Positions 49,991-58,888 of a stretch of 64,000 nucleotides of DNA are shown one piece after another (within the stretch, counting starts at the first letter, position 1; each line of letters opens with the position of its first letter). Below the pieces are notes generated by a model. That model searched no databases and was not told the DNA's origin. It saw only the letters and a program-made list of their open reading frames with translations. A program made the position numbers and the translations under genes. Source of the DNA: Leeia aquatica (GTDB taxonomy: Bacteria > Pseudomonadota > Gammaproteobacteria > Burkholderiales > Leeiaceae); contig NZ_JABAIM010000001.1 in assembly GCF_012641365.1 (NCBI RefSeq), positions 558,001 to 622,000 of the forward strand. The letters run 5' to 3'.

Positions 49991-51381
49991 TTTTCCGGAA
50001 CCCGCACCGGGATGTACAGCGTGCTGTCATCACGGCGGATCAGCAAGGCCACCACACTGCCCTTCGGCGCCCGCTCCAGCAGCAGCAGCAGTTGCTGCTG
50101 CGACTTCAGGGTTTCATTGCTGACGCCGATGATGACATCGCCCTCCTCCACCCCGGCTCGCGCCGCGGCACCCTGCGCCGAGGTCACCAGCAGACCAAAT
50201 CCGACGTCCAATTGACGTTTCTGAGCCGCATTCAGCTCGGTCACCTGCAAGCCAATGCGCACCAGCGCATCCGGCTTCGGCGGGGCGGCAGGCTTGGCCT
50301 TGGCGCTGTCATCCACCACCTCACCCAGCGTCACCGTCACATCCTGGGATGCCTTGTTGCGCCATACCTGCAACTGTACCTTGCTGCCGGGTTTGGTGGA
50401 GCCCACCACACGTGGCAACTCGCTGGACGCACCAATCGGCTTGTTGTCGAACTTCAGAATCACATCACCGGCCTTCAGCCCGGCACGGTCAGCGGCAGAG
50501 CCCTTTTCCACACCCACCACCAGCGCACCCGATGGCGCACCCAGACCCAGCGACTCCGCAATATCCTTGCTCACTTCCTGGATATTGATACCCAGCTTGC
50601 CACGACTGATCCGGCCATTGCTCTTCAGCTGATTGGCCACGTCCATCGCCACGTCGATCGGGATCGAGAACGACAAGCCCATGAACCCGCCGGAGCGACT
50701 ATAGATCTGGGAGTTGATGCCAATCACCTCACCGCGCATATTGAACAGCGGGCCACCGGAGTTACCGGGGTTCACCGCGGCATCGGTCTGGATGAACGGC
50801 ACATAAGTATCGTCCGGCAGGGTACGCCCCTTGGCCGACACGATCCCGGCCGTCACGGTGTTTTCCAGCCCGAACGGCGAACCAATGGCCAGCACCCACT
50901 CGCCCACCTTCAGCTTGTCCGGGTCACCCAGCGTAACGATGGGCAGCTTGCTGGCTTCAATCTTCAGCACGGCCACATCGGTGCGCTTGTCCGCCCCGAT
51001 CAGCTTGGCCTTGAATTCGCGCTTGTCGGTCAGCTTGACGGTGATCTCATCCGCACCATCCACCACATGCGCATTGGTCAGAATCACGCCATCGGCACTG
51101 ATGATGAAACCGGAACCCAGCGAGCGGGTCTGGTAATCCCGCTGCTTGGGCAATTGCGGCATGAAGCGCTTGAAGAATTCATAGGCCGGGTCACCCTCGG
51201 CAAACGGATTGGCAGCGCCACCACTCACCGTCTGCGTGGTACTGATGTTGACCACCGCAGGGCCCTGCTTTTCCACCAGCTCAGTAAAATCCGGTAAATC
51301 CTTGGCTGCTGCCACGCTCACAGTGGACCACAACACAGCCACACCCAACAGGCCGGATTGCAACGAACGCCACAGTTTCAT
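49987..51381 (-). CDS. mucD: DegP/HtrA-type periplasmic serine protease
   Basis: A 464-residue periplasmic protease and chaperone. Signal peptide ends VAAA at residue 26. The triad is H105 (LTNAHVVDG), D135 (RTDVAVLKI) and S208 (NPGNSGGPLFN). Two PDZ domains follow (about 265-355 and 370-460). It belongs to the rpoE operon, where HtrA-type proteases clear misfolded envelope proteins. Confidence 0.95.
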   Translation of the reverse strand: MKLWRSLQSGLLGVAVLWSTVSVAAAKDLPDFTELVEKQGPAVVNISTTQTVSGGAANPFAEGDPAYEFFKRFMPQLPKQRDYQTRSLGSGFIISADGVILTNAHVVDGADEITVKLTDKREFKAKLIGADKRTDVAVLKIEASKLPIVTLGDPDKLKVGEWVLAIGSPFGLENTVTAGIVSAKGRTLPDDTYVPFIQTDAAVNPGNSGGPLFNMRGEVIGINSQIYSRSGGFMGLSFSIPIDVAMDVANQLKSNGRISRGKLGINIQEVSKDIAESLGLGAPSGALVVGVEKGSAADRAGLKAGDVILKFDNKPIGASSELPRVVGSTKPGSKVQLQVWRNKASQDVTVTLGEVVDDSAKAKPAAPPKPDALVRIGLQVTELNAAQKRQLDVGFGLLVTSAQGAAARAGVEEGDVIIGVSNETLKSQQQLLLLLERAPKGSVVALLIRRDDSTLYIPVRVPEK

Positions 51382-51415
51382 GCTCTTCCTCGACTCCAGT
51401 CAGACCCAGATCCAA

Positions 51416-52399
51416 TCAACGCTTGGGCTTGATCCGCAAGCTGTTACCCAGCTGCTGCAGGGCCCCTTTCGGCACCTCGCCCAGCAACATCATCACCGCG
51501 CCTTCATCGGTTTCCACCAGGATATTGGTGTCGTTCTGACGCGATGCGCCCTCTGCAGGCCGCCCTTCCTTGCCGGTAAATTCCAGGAACACCGACATGG
51601 AAGCCAGGCCATCCGAGAACAGGTAATGCGACACCGGCGCAGGCTTGCCCGGTAGCTGCCGCTTGCTGCCCCGCACCAGCTTGAAGCCTGCGGGCAGCTG
51701 CTTGTCGTTGATGATCAGGTCGTCCGCCTTCACCGGGCCATCGCTACGCTGCCAGGCCCCCACCTTGTTGGGCAGACGCGGCTTGAAGGCACTGCGATCA
51801 ATCACCCCGCCGATGTTGACCTGGGTAAAGGACATCTGCTCCAGCAGCTCCTGCCGGTCGTTATAGACCTGCGCCTTGAGCAGCACCGCACGGGTGGGCT
51901 CATAACAGAAGCGGAACGGGTTACGCAGCCCGTCCTTGGGTGCCAGCAACACCATCTGGCAATCGTGGTCGGCCACCCGCTCCATGTCCTGCCGGATCAC
52001 GTGATAGTTTTCCAGCAGGGCGCGACTGTCATTCGGCAGCACATCAGGGAAGAAGCGGCTGTAGGACTGGTAATCCACCTTGTCACTGCGGTTGGCAGGC
52101 ACATAGCAGCTGAGCATGTTGTTGGCACGGATCAGCTCCTGCGCCGGGCCATCCAGCGCCTCCAGCTTCTCATAGCTGTTGCCGTCCGCAAACTGATGGG
52201 TAATGCGGGAGGTTTCCACCAGGGTATCGCGCTGGTAGACATACACTCCGACGAAACTCTGCTGCCGGGTGGCCTGCGTCACCCGGTTCAGCAGTTGCAA
52301 GCCTTCCGAGGGCGACAGTGCCTGCCCGGCCAGCGCTACCCCGACACAGCACGGCAGCAGCAAGCGCAGCAGGTGAACCGGTTTGAAACATAAACTCAT
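51416..52399 (-). CDS. rseB: Sigma-E regulatory protein RseB/MucB
   Basis: A 327-residue periplasmic protein that binds RseA and shields it from site-1 proteolysis; related in fold to LolA/LolB. Signal peptide MSLCFKPVHLLRLLLPCCVG to about residue 25. Typical regions are QQSFVGVYVYQRD, ETSRITHQFADG and FLEFTGKEGRPAEGASR. Its ATG overlaps the rseA stop as ATGA. Confidence 0.92.
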   Translation of the reverse strand: MSLCFKPVHLLRLLLPCCVGVALAGQALSPSEGLQLLNRVTQATRQQSFVGVYVYQRDTLVETSRITHQFADGNSYEKLEALDGPAQELIRANNMLSCYVPANRSDKVDYQSYSRFFPDVLPNDSRALLENYHVIRQDMERVADHDCQMVLLAPKDGLRNPFRFCYEPTRAVLLKAQVYNDRQELLEQMSFTQVNIGGVIDRSAFKPRLPNKVGAWQRSDGPVKADDLIINDKQLPAGFKLVRGSKRQLPGKPAPVSHYLFSDGLASMSVFLEFTGKEGRPAEGASRQNDTNILVETDEGAVMMLLGEVPKGALQQLGNSLRIKPKR

Positions 52400-52890
52400 T
52401 TGTTCACCGGCTCCCCACCCTCATAGTTGGCGGGGCGCACCTCGCTGCGGCCATTCACCTGCCCGGAGAACTGCTGATGCGCAGCCAGGTAGGGGCGCAT
52501 GTCTGCCGTACCTGTTGCCTTGAGCGGGGCCGTGACCGCAGCCTGCATGGTCGGGGCATTGGCCGGGGTCGGGCGGGTATGCCAGCCCATCCAGCCCACC
52601 ACCGACACGGCAGCGACCGATGCCGCAGCAGACAAGGCCACCATGGTGCGGCGAGCCGGCATGCGCGCGCGTCGCGGCGCCAGAATGGTCGGCTCGGCTT
52701 CCAGCTGCGCCATCACCCGGCTGCGGACATCCACATCGGCAGCCCCTTTCTCGCGCAGCGCATCACGAATCAGGTGATAGGTATGCCACTGCTCAGCCCC
52801 GTCCGGGTTGTGTCGCAACCATTGCAATACCGAAGCTTCTTCCTGACTGGAAAGCTCACCATCCATCAAGGCTGAAATACGCTCGTTCAT
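52396..52890 (-). CDS. rseA: Anti-sigma-E factor RseA
   Basis: A 164-residue single-pass membrane protein that holds sigma-E at the inner membrane. The N-terminal sigma-binding domain begins NERISALMDGELSSQEE and includes WHTYHLIRDALR; one helix at about 84-103 (TMVALSAAASVAAVSVVGWM) crosses the membrane. The ATG at 52890 with GGTGA 5 bases upstream is chosen; ATG 52902, overlapping the rpoE stop, is possible. No rseC is present. Confidence 0.92.
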   Translation of the reverse strand: MNERISALMDGELSSQEEASVLQWLRHNPDGAEQWHTYHLIRDALREKGAADVDVRSRVMAQLEAEPTILAPRRARMPARRTMVALSAAASVAAVSVVGWMGWHTRPTPANAPTMQAAVTAPLKATGTADMRPYLAAHQQFSGQVNGRSEVRPANYEGGEPVNK

Positions 52891-52895
52891 GCTGT

Positions 52896-53498
52896 TCACC
52901 ATCTTCTGTTCTGCTTCTGTTCCACCAGCGGTCGCAGCTCCGCTGCAATCGCTTCCCGGGCGCGGAAGATCCGCGACCGCACCGTGCCAATCGGGCACTG
53001 CATTGCCTCAGCAATTTCTTCGTAGCTGAGTCCTTCCATCTCGCGCAGCGTGATGGCCTCGCGCAGCTCCTCCGGCAAGGCTTCCACCACCCGGTTCACC
53101 GCCTGCACGATCTGCTGGTTGGCCAACTCGGTTTCCGGGGTATTGTCATCCGGCACCTGCTCGGCCATGTCCAGCGTTTCGGACTCGTCCACCTCAATGG
53201 ATGTCGAGGTGGTGGTCGCCCGCCGCCCTGCCGACATCAGATAATTCTTCGCCGTATTAATAGCGATGCGATACAGCCAGGTATAGAACGCACTTTCCCC
53301 GCGGAACGAGGGCAAGGCCCGGTAAGCCTTGATAAAGGCTTCCTGCGCCACATCCTCGATCTCCTCCGGATTGCGGACGAAGCGGGACAACAGGCGTGCA
53401 AGCTTCCGCTGGTATTTGCCTACCAGCAGGTCAAAGGCCCGTTTGTCTCCGCGCTGTACGCGCTCTACCAGCTGTTGATCGACTTCGCGATCACTCAT
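52896..53498 (-). CDS. rpoE: RNA polymerase sigma-E factor (envelope stress)
   Basis: A 200-residue ECF sigma factor. Region 2 holds AFDLLVGKYQRKLARLLSRF and EDVAQEAFIKAYRALPSFRG; region 4 holds LREMEGLSYEEIAEAMQCPIGTVRSRIFRAR. It heads the operon rpoE-rseA-rseB-mucD-glutaredoxin. A GGAACTT-N16-TCTG promoter lies 91 bases upstream, indicating autoregulation. Confidence 0.96.
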   Translation of the reverse strand: MSDREVDQQLVERVQRGDKRAFDLLVGKYQRKLARLLSRFVRNPEEIEDVAQEAFIKAYRALPSFRGESAFYTWLYRIAINTAKNYLMSAGRRATTTSTSIEVDESETLDMAEQVPDDNTPETELANQQIVQAVNRVVEALPEELREAITLREMEGLSYEEIAEAMQCPIGTVRSRIFRAREAIAAELRPLVEQKQNRRW

Positions 53499-53588
53499 GC
53501 TGCCATCCCTGATGCTGCGGGACCGGCCCATCCGGTTGCCGCAGACTGAACTCTTGTTTTTGAAGGGTGCAATGCTACCACCTGCAGC

Positions 53589-53617
53589 AACAGACCTGAA
53601 AGCGGAAGGGAAGTTCC
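53589..53617 (-). promoter_or_regulatory. Sigma-E-type promoter of the rpoE operon
   Basis: GGAACTT (minus 53617-53611), 16 bases, then TCTGTT (53594-53589): close to the sigma-E consensus GGAACTT-N15/16-TCTRA. The start would fall near 53583, leaving an 85-base leader to rpoE. The exact seven-base -35 match makes chance unlikely. Confidence 0.75.
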
Positions 53618-53627
53618 GGCCACCGTC

Positions 53628-53636
53628 TGTTAAAAT
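53628..53636 (+). promoter_or_regulatory. Extended -10 promoter of nadB
   Basis: TGTTAAAAT: TG one base before TAAAAT, 36 bases upstream of the nadB ATG. No good -35; the corresponding position overlaps the divergent sigma-E -35 element. Confidence 0.35.
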
Positions 53637-53671
53637 TCACACCTCACTCACGTCAGCAGGAAACGGGCAGC

Positions 53672-55243
53672 ATGCACAAGACAGACGTCCTCATCATCGG
53701 CAGTGGTCTGGCAGGCCAGGCACTGGCGCTGCGGCTGGCCGACCGGCTGAAGGTCACGCTGGTGACCAAGAAAGCCCTGCTCGATGGCGCCAGCAGCTGG
53801 GCGCAAGGCGGCATCGCCGCCGTGCTGACCGACGAAGACTCCATCGACGCCCACCTGCAGGACACCCAGATTGCCGGTGGTGGCCTGTGCGATCCGCACG
53901 CCACCCGCTACATCCTCGAGCATGCCCGCCGCAATATCGAATGGCTGATTGCCCAGGGCGTACCGTTCACCCCGGATGCAGGCCACCCCTTCGGCTTCCA
54001 CCTCACGCGGGAAGGCGGTCACAGCCACCGCCGCATCATTCACGCCGCCGACGCCACCGGCGCAGCGGTACAGCAAACGCTGGTGGAGAAAGTACGGCAG
54101 CACCCGAACATCACCGTGCTGGAAAACCGGGTGGCGATCGACCTGATCACCAGCCGCAAGCTGGGCCACAGTGAACAGCGCGCGCTCGGTACCTATATCC
54201 TGAACACCGAAACCGATCACGTGGAAACCCTGCTGGCCTCGTACACCGTGCTCGCCACCGGCGGCGCAGGCAAGGTCTACCTGTACACCACCAACCCGGA
54301 TACCGCCACTGGCGACGGCATTGCCATGGGCTGGCGCGCCGGATGCCGGGTCGCGAACATGGAGTTCATCCAGTTCCACCCCACCTGCCTCTACCACCCG
54401 GAAGCCAAGTCCTTCCTGATTACGGAGGCGGTGCGCGGCGAAGGCGGCATCCTGCGCCTGCCGGATGGCCACCGTTTCATGCCGGATCACGACCCGCGCG
54501 CCGAGCTGGCCCCGCGTGACACCGTCGCCCGCAGCATCGACTTTGAAATGAAACGCCACGGCCTGGATTGCGTGTATCTGGACATCTCGCACAAACCACG
54601 CGATTTCCTGCGTGACCACTTCCCCACCATCTACGCCCGCTGCCTGGAGCTGGGCATCGACATCAGCCGCCAGGGCATCCCGGTGGTCCCCGCCGCCCAC
54701 TACACCTGCGGCGGCCTGATGGTGGACCTGCAAGGCCGCACCGATGTCGCCAACCTCTACGCTGCCGGTGAAGTGGCGTACACCGGCCTGCACGGTGCCA
54801 ACCGGCTGGCCAGCAATTCGCTGCTGGAATGCCTGGTGATTGCCGAGAGCGCCGCCGAGGACATCCTCTCGCGCCAAGCCGAGCCGCTGCCCAGCGTGCC
54901 GGACTGGGACGAAAGCCGGGTGACCGACGCCGACGAAGAAGTGGTGATCGCGCACAACTGGAACGAGCTGCGCCACGCAATGTGGGACTATGTCGGCATC
55001 GTGCGCACCACCAAGCGCCTGCAACGCGCCCAGCACCGCATCCAGCTGCTCACGCAGGAAATCAACGAGTTCTACCGCAACTTCCGCGTCAGCAACGACC
55101 TGATCGAGCTACGCAACCTGGTGCTCACCGCCGACCTCATCATACAAAGCGCCCTGCGCCGCCACGAAAGCCGCGGCCTGCACTTCAGCCGCGACTACCC
55201 GGACCTGCTGCCGAAAGCGGTACCGACGGTGCTGGTGCCGTAG
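53672..55243 (+). CDS. nadB: L-aspartate oxidase
   Basis: A 523-residue FAD enzyme that makes iminoaspartate, the first step of NAD synthesis. FAD motif [30 protein letters not shown]; substrate residues in [20 protein letters not shown]-type segment (core [11 protein letters not shown]), [12 protein letters not shown], and the active-site region [14 protein letters not shown]; the C-terminal helical domain contains [20 protein letters not shown]. Slightly short of E. coli's 540. nadA and nadC are not in the window. Confidence 0.96.
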   Translation: MHKTDVLIIGSGLAGQALALRLADRLKVTLVTKKALLDGASSWAQGGIAAVLTDEDSIDAHLQDTQIAGGGLCDPHATRYILEHARRNIEWLIAQGVPFTPDAGHPFGFHLTREGGHSHRRIIHAADATGAAVQQTLVEKVRQHPNITVLENRVAIDLITSRKLGHSEQRALGTYILNTETDHVETLLASYTVLATGGAGKVYLYTTNPDTATGDGIAMGWRAGCRVANMEFIQFHPTCLYHPEAKSFLITEAVRGEGGILRLPDGHRFMPDHDPRAELAPRDTVARSIDFEMKRHGLDCVYLDISHKPRDFLRDHFPTIYARCLELGIDISRQGIPVVPAAHYTCGGLMVDLQGRTDVANLYAAGEVAYTGLHGANRLASNSLLECLVIAESAAEDILSRQAEPLPSVPDWDESRVTDADEEVVIAHNWNELRHAMWDYVGIVRTTKRLQRAQHRIQLLTQEINEFYRNFRVSNDLIELRNLVLTADLIIQSALRRHESRGLHFSRDYPDLLPKAVPTVLVP

Positions 55244-55333
55244 AATAATTAGATCAATCTTATCTCGAAATAACATAAAAATTTTTACTTTAGAGCCGAG
55301 CGTGTTTATGAAAGGTAAACATTGGGTGCACAC

Positions 55334-55768
55334 ATGCAAGAAGATTTGAATATTTCCATAAAAAAAGAACTTATCAACTTTGAGGCCCACATAGATGCAT
55401 ATTACTCCTCGCTTAATACAGAAGGAGTATGGCTTTTTCTTGCAACGCTTGGTTGCTGGGGTGTAAGCCCCGCCTGGCCTCAACTTCATGCAATTGTTTT
55501 AACGGTCATTTTATTTATGCATAGAACATATTTAAAATTCAACGACAAGAGATCTTTAAAGACCATAAGCAAAGATCTTGAAAGCAAAATAAAAAATGAA
55601 CTTGACGCAGGAGACACACAAAAAGCTAGACTGCATGATTTGCAGCAGATTCACAACATTAAGTTATCCACCACGTCCCAGTTCAAATCTACAATAATTT
55701 TTTTTCTTTGCTATACTTTTCTAGTCGTTACAGTGTGGCATTGGTTCTCTATTCCGAAGGTATATTAA
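55334..55768 (+). CDS. Orphan low-GC membrane protein, unknown
   Basis: A 144-residue protein with hydrophobic stretches at about 31-47, 50-62 and 118-140, and a charged, probably coiled linker (residues 70-110, rich in K, D, E). Base composition is roughly 35-40% GC by eye against about 60% around it, with many AAA/AAT/ATA codons, which points to horizontal transfer. No strong ribosome site precedes the ATG. It stands alone between nadB and a bidirectional terminator. No homologous family recognised. Confidence 0.65.
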   Translation: MQEDLNISIKKELINFEAHIDAYYSSLNTEGVWLFLATLGCWGVSPAWPQLHAIVLTVILFMHRTYLKFNDKRSLKTISKDLESKIKNELDAGDTQKARLHDLQQIHNIKLSTTSQFKSTIIFFLCYTFLVVTVWHWFSIPKVY

Positions 55769-55772
55769 AAAC

Positions 55773-55810
55773 AAAACGGGCTACCTATTCAGGTAGCCCG
55801 TTTTGTTTTA
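55773..55810. terminator. Bidirectional terminator
   Basis: AAAACGGGCTACCT (55773-55786) and its complement (55791-55804) form a perfect 14-bp stem with 4-nt loop, with T-runs on the plus side (TTTTGTTTT) and the minus side (TTTTGTTTTTAA). It serves the orphan gene and the convergent membrane gene. Confidence 0.9.
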
Positions 55811-55846
55811 CACAGCCTCAGGCTGCACTGCCTGGATCAGGAACAA

Positions 55847-56512
55847 TCAGGCCTTGTTCTTCAGATAACGCGTCACACCGCGGTAGGCAATATAGCCTGC
55901 AACCAGTTGAGCGAGATAGAAACCAAGGCTCAGCGAGAACGGCGATGGGCGGCTGAATTCGCCCAGCGCGTTCGCCAGTTGATCCATGCCCGCGTTGAAG
56001 CTGGAGAACACGCGGTAAGCCTGAATATCCGCCAGCAGGGTCACCAGCAGTGGCGCACACAAGGCCAGCGGGGCCAGCTTGTGCTTCCAGAAGTGGGGAA
56101 CAGCAATGCTGGCGCTTGCGAGCAGTACCAGCAGCACACCCGCTGACACAATCTCGGCCAGCGTGATTTTCTGCGCGGCCAAGAAGCCATTGCCCGACAG
56201 GAAAGGCAGGAATAGCGCCACGATGGCAAACACGCCATAGGCGATGGCAACATCCTTGCCGATGTCTTGCCCGATGATTTTAGCGAGCGCGACACCTTGC
56301 GTACCCAGTTGCGCCATTTTTTCCTTGGCCAGCTCGCCTTCGGCAACCGGGGCAAGCCCAGTGAGGGTGTCGCCGTCCAGACTGAGCAGAACCGTCATGT
56401 CCGGCTTGGGCGCGACATTGCCTTGCCACAGCTTGATGTCAAATTCGAAACGCTGCTCAGCAGCGGCAATGGTGCCACTCTCGCCATTCCACGCAATAAT
56501 GGTTCCGCGCAT
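55847..56512 (-). CDS. Four-helix membrane protein with OB/cold-shock-like N-terminus
   Basis: A 221-residue protein. Residues 1-55 (MRGTIIAWNGESGTIAAAEQ..., then FEFDIKLWQG and MTVLLSLDGDTL) show the strand pattern of a small cold-shock/OB-like domain: a G-x-I-x-x-W start, a repeat of G-x-I and a buried F. Then come about four membrane segments (87-110, 116-138, 144-165, 195-215). Such fusions occur in proteobacteria without known role. Start ATG 56512 with GGGAG upstream. Confidence 0.65.
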   Translation of the reverse strand: MRGTIIAWNGESGTIAAAEQRFEFDIKLWQGNVAPKPDMTVLLSLDGDTLTGLAPVAEGELAKEKMAQLGTQGVALAKIIGQDIGKDVAIAYGVFAIVALFLPFLSGNGFLAAQKITLAEIVSAGVLLVLLASASIAVPHFWKHKLAPLALCAPLLVTLLADIQAYRVFSSFNAGMDQLANALGEFSRPSPFSLSLGFYLAQLVAGYIAYRGVTRYLKNKA

Positions 56513-56817
56513 ACCCGATGACTCCCTTTTATGTGATGTACGGTCTGAATCATGATGTACCGTGCGTCCCCATCATGGCAGGTACTGCTTGAGCAGAACA
56601 ACACACGGTCACACACCGACGGCATGACATTATCACATAAAGGTGGCGTTCTCCATCTCGTACCGGTGATAGCCATGCGAGCAGAAAGCCGCGCCAGCCC
56701 TCGCTTGGTGAGATGCATTCTTGCCCATACGGTGGACCAGACCGGATTGACCCGCCCGTCCACCTGTACAAAAGGCCGGTGTTGCCACCGGCCTTTTGTC
56801 TGTCGCGCTCGCCTGCT
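56513..56817. other. Intergenic region with a 19-bp-spaced direct repeat
   Basis: About 300 bases upstream of the OB-fold membrane gene and downstream of the BMP transporter. GATGTACGGT (56535-56544) recurs as GATGTACCGT (56554-56563), 19 bases apart, 23-51 bases before the membrane-protein start: an operator-like pattern. The far end holds the transporter's terminator. No gene seen. Confidence 0.4.
56768..56799. terminator. Terminator of the BMP-type ABC operon
   Basis: ACAAAAGGCCGGTG (56768-56781) and its complement (56786-56799) make a perfect 14-bp stem with a 4-nt loop; the minus strand continues with TTTTGT. It lies 19 bases after the last permease gene. Confidence 0.85.
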
Positions 56818-57780
56818 TTAGCGGGATTTGACGAAGGGGATGCCGATCGCTTTGGGGGCGATGGCGCGGCCAACGAAACCGGCTACCAGCAGCACCGTCA
56901 GCACGTACGGGATCACTTCGAAAATCTGCGACGGCATGATGCCGACCACCGGCAGCGATACCCCAGTGAAGCGGATCTGCAGCGCGTCGAAGAAGGCGAA
57001 CAGCAGGCAGCCGATCACCGCACTACCCGGCCGCCACTTGCCGAAAATGAGCGCCGCCAGTGCCAGGAAGCCCTTGCCGGCGGACATGTCCTTGGCAAAG
57101 CCGGAGTTGATGGAGATGGCCAGGAAGGTACCGGCGATGCCGCAGAGGATACCGCCCCAGAACAGGGCAATGTAGCGCACCTTGGCCACGCTCACCCCGG
57201 CGGTATCAGCGGCATGCGGGTTCTCGCCCACCGCGCGTACGCGCAGGCCAAAGCGGCTGCGGTAGATGAACCAGGTGACCAGCGGGATGATCAGCACCGT
57301 CAGGTATACCAGCAGGGAGTGGCCGGAGATCACATTCTTGTAGATGTGGCCAATCAGCGGAATGTCCTGCACCGCCTCCACGCCCGGCCAGTGGATTTCA
57401 CGGAAGCGCGAGGCATCATCCAGCTGCGGGGTAGCGCCGCCCTGCTCAAACCAGGCCAACCCCAACACCGGTGTCAGGCCGGAGGCGATGGTATTGATCG
57501 CCAGCCCGGAGATCAGCTGGTTGCCATTGTAGGTGACGCTCACAAAGCCGTGCAGCATGGCCATCAGCACCGCAGCACCCATGCCGGCCAGCAACGCCAG
57601 CCAGGGGGAATGGGTGACGGCGGCCACAGCACCAGCAGCAAACGCAGCTGAGAGGATTTTGCCTTCCAGACTGATGTCCACCACGCCCGAGCGCTCGACA
57701 AACAGCCCCGCCAGCGCCGCCAGGATCAGCGGCGTGGACAGGCGGATGGTCATTTCCAGCAAACCGAAGAATTGGTCCAT
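56818..57780 (-). CDS. BMP-type ABC transporter permease (second)
   Basis: A 320-residue inner-membrane permease of the branched-chain-type BPD_transp_2 family, with about eight to nine helices. Typical parts: MTIRLSTPLILAALAGLFVERSGVVDISLEGK, GLAINTIASGLTP, RSRFGLRVRAVGENPHAADTAGV and GILCGIAGTFLAIS. In nucleoside-type importers two such permeases pair. It begins 1 base after the first permease gene's stop. Confidence 0.9.
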   Translation of the reverse strand: MDQFFGLLEMTIRLSTPLILAALAGLFVERSGVVDISLEGKILSAAFAAGAVAAVTHSPWLALLAGMGAAVLMAMLHGFVSVTYNGNQLISGLAINTIASGLTPVLGLAWFEQGGATPQLDDASRFREIHWPGVEAVQDIPLIGHIYKNVISGHSLLVYLTVLIIPLVTWFIYRSRFGLRVRAVGENPHAADTAGVSVAKVRYIALFWGGILCGIAGTFLAISINSGFAKDMSAGKGFLALAALIFGKWRPGSAVIGCLLFAFFDALQIRFTGVSLPVVGIMPSQIFEVIPYVLTVLLVAGFVGRAIAPKAIGIPFVKSR

Positions 57781-57781
57781 A

Positions 57782-58888
57782 TTAGTTCTTCCGTTTGAAA
57801 AGTTGTGACAGCAGCGGGTCGAACAGGTTGTCCAGTGCACCGCAGAACAGGATGATCAGGCCCTGAATGAAAATGATCATCTCGCGGGTGATGTTCGGCT
57901 TGTCCAGCGCCAGGTCCAGCCCGCCTTGAGTGAGCGCGCCAAACAGCAAGGCAGAGAGCACCACCCCGACCGGGTGGTTGCGCCCCATCAGCGCCACCCC
58001 AATACCGACAAAGCCGATACCATTGGTGAAGTTGGTATTCAGGCGGTGGGTGGAGCCCAGCACTTCGTTGACCGCAGCCAGACCGGCCAGTGCGCCGGAG
58101 ACCACCATGGCCATGATCACCACTTTGCTGACATTGATACCGGCGTAGCCTGCGGCTTGCTGGTTGGTACCCACCGTACGCAGCTCATAGCCCCAGCGGC
58201 TGTGCCACACCACCAGCCAGAACACTACGGCCACTACCACCGACAGGAACAGCATGGCGTTGAGCGGGGTTTGCGGCAGATCCAGCCCGATGGCCGCCCC
58301 CATCTGCTGCATGGAAGGAATCCAGCCTGCCTGCACCAGCTCACGGGTAGAGGTACTGTTGAATGCACCCGGCTCTGCCAGCGGCTTGCTGATCAGGTAA
58401 GACATCAGCGAGCTGGCAATGTAGTTGAACATGATGGTGACCAGCACGATATGGCTACCGCGCTTGGCTTGCAGCCAGCCCGGCAGGAAAGCCCATGCAC
58501 CGCCAAAGGCGGCCGCTGCGACGATGGCAAGCGGAATCAGCAGCCAGGAGGGCAAGCTGGTACCAAAGGCAAAGCAGACCAGCGTGACGCCCAGACCGGC
58601 GATGTACATCTGCCCTTCACCACCAATATTGAACAGCCCGGCGTGAAACGCTGCGGCCACCGCCAGCCCGGTGAAGATGAAGCTGGTGGTGTAGAACAGG
58701 GTATAGCCGATGCCTTCCTTATAGCCGAAAGCGCCGCCCACCAGCAGCTTGAGGCATTCCCACGGGTTCTCGCCGATCAGCCATACCACCAGTGCCGTCA
58801 CCGCCAGTGCAGCACACAGATTGAGCAGCGGCAGCAGCGTGAGCTGCGCCCAGCGCGGCAGGGCGGACGGTTGTCCGAATTTCAACAT
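57782..58888 (-). CDS. BMP-type ABC transporter permease (first)
   Basis: A 368-residue permease of the same family as its downstream partner. Seen: GLAVAAAFHAGLFNIGGEGQMYIAG, RGSHIVLVTIMFNYIASSLMSYLI, RTVGTNQQAAGYAGINVSKV and GIGFVGIGVALMGRNHPVGV. Its ATG overlaps the stop of the ATPase gene (TGATG). Substrate by family: nucleosides or related compounds; not proven here. Confidence 0.9.
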   Translation of the reverse strand: MLKFGQPSALPRWAQLTLLPLLNLCAALAVTALVVWLIGENPWECLKLLVGGAFGYKEGIGYTLFYTTSFIFTGLAVAAAFHAGLFNIGGEGQMYIAGLGVTLVCFAFGTSLPSWLLIPLAIVAAAAFGGAWAFLPGWLQAKRGSHIVLVTIMFNYIASSLMSYLISKPLAEPGAFNSTSTRELVQAGWIPSMQQMGAAIGLDLPQTPLNAMLFLSVVVAVVFWLVVWHSRWGYELRTVGTNQQAAGYAGINVSKVVIMAMVVSGALAGLAAVNEVLGSTHRLNTNFTNGIGFVGIGVALMGRNHPVGVVLSALLFGALTQGGLDLALDKPNITREMIIFIQGLIILFCGALDNLFDPLLSQLFKRKN

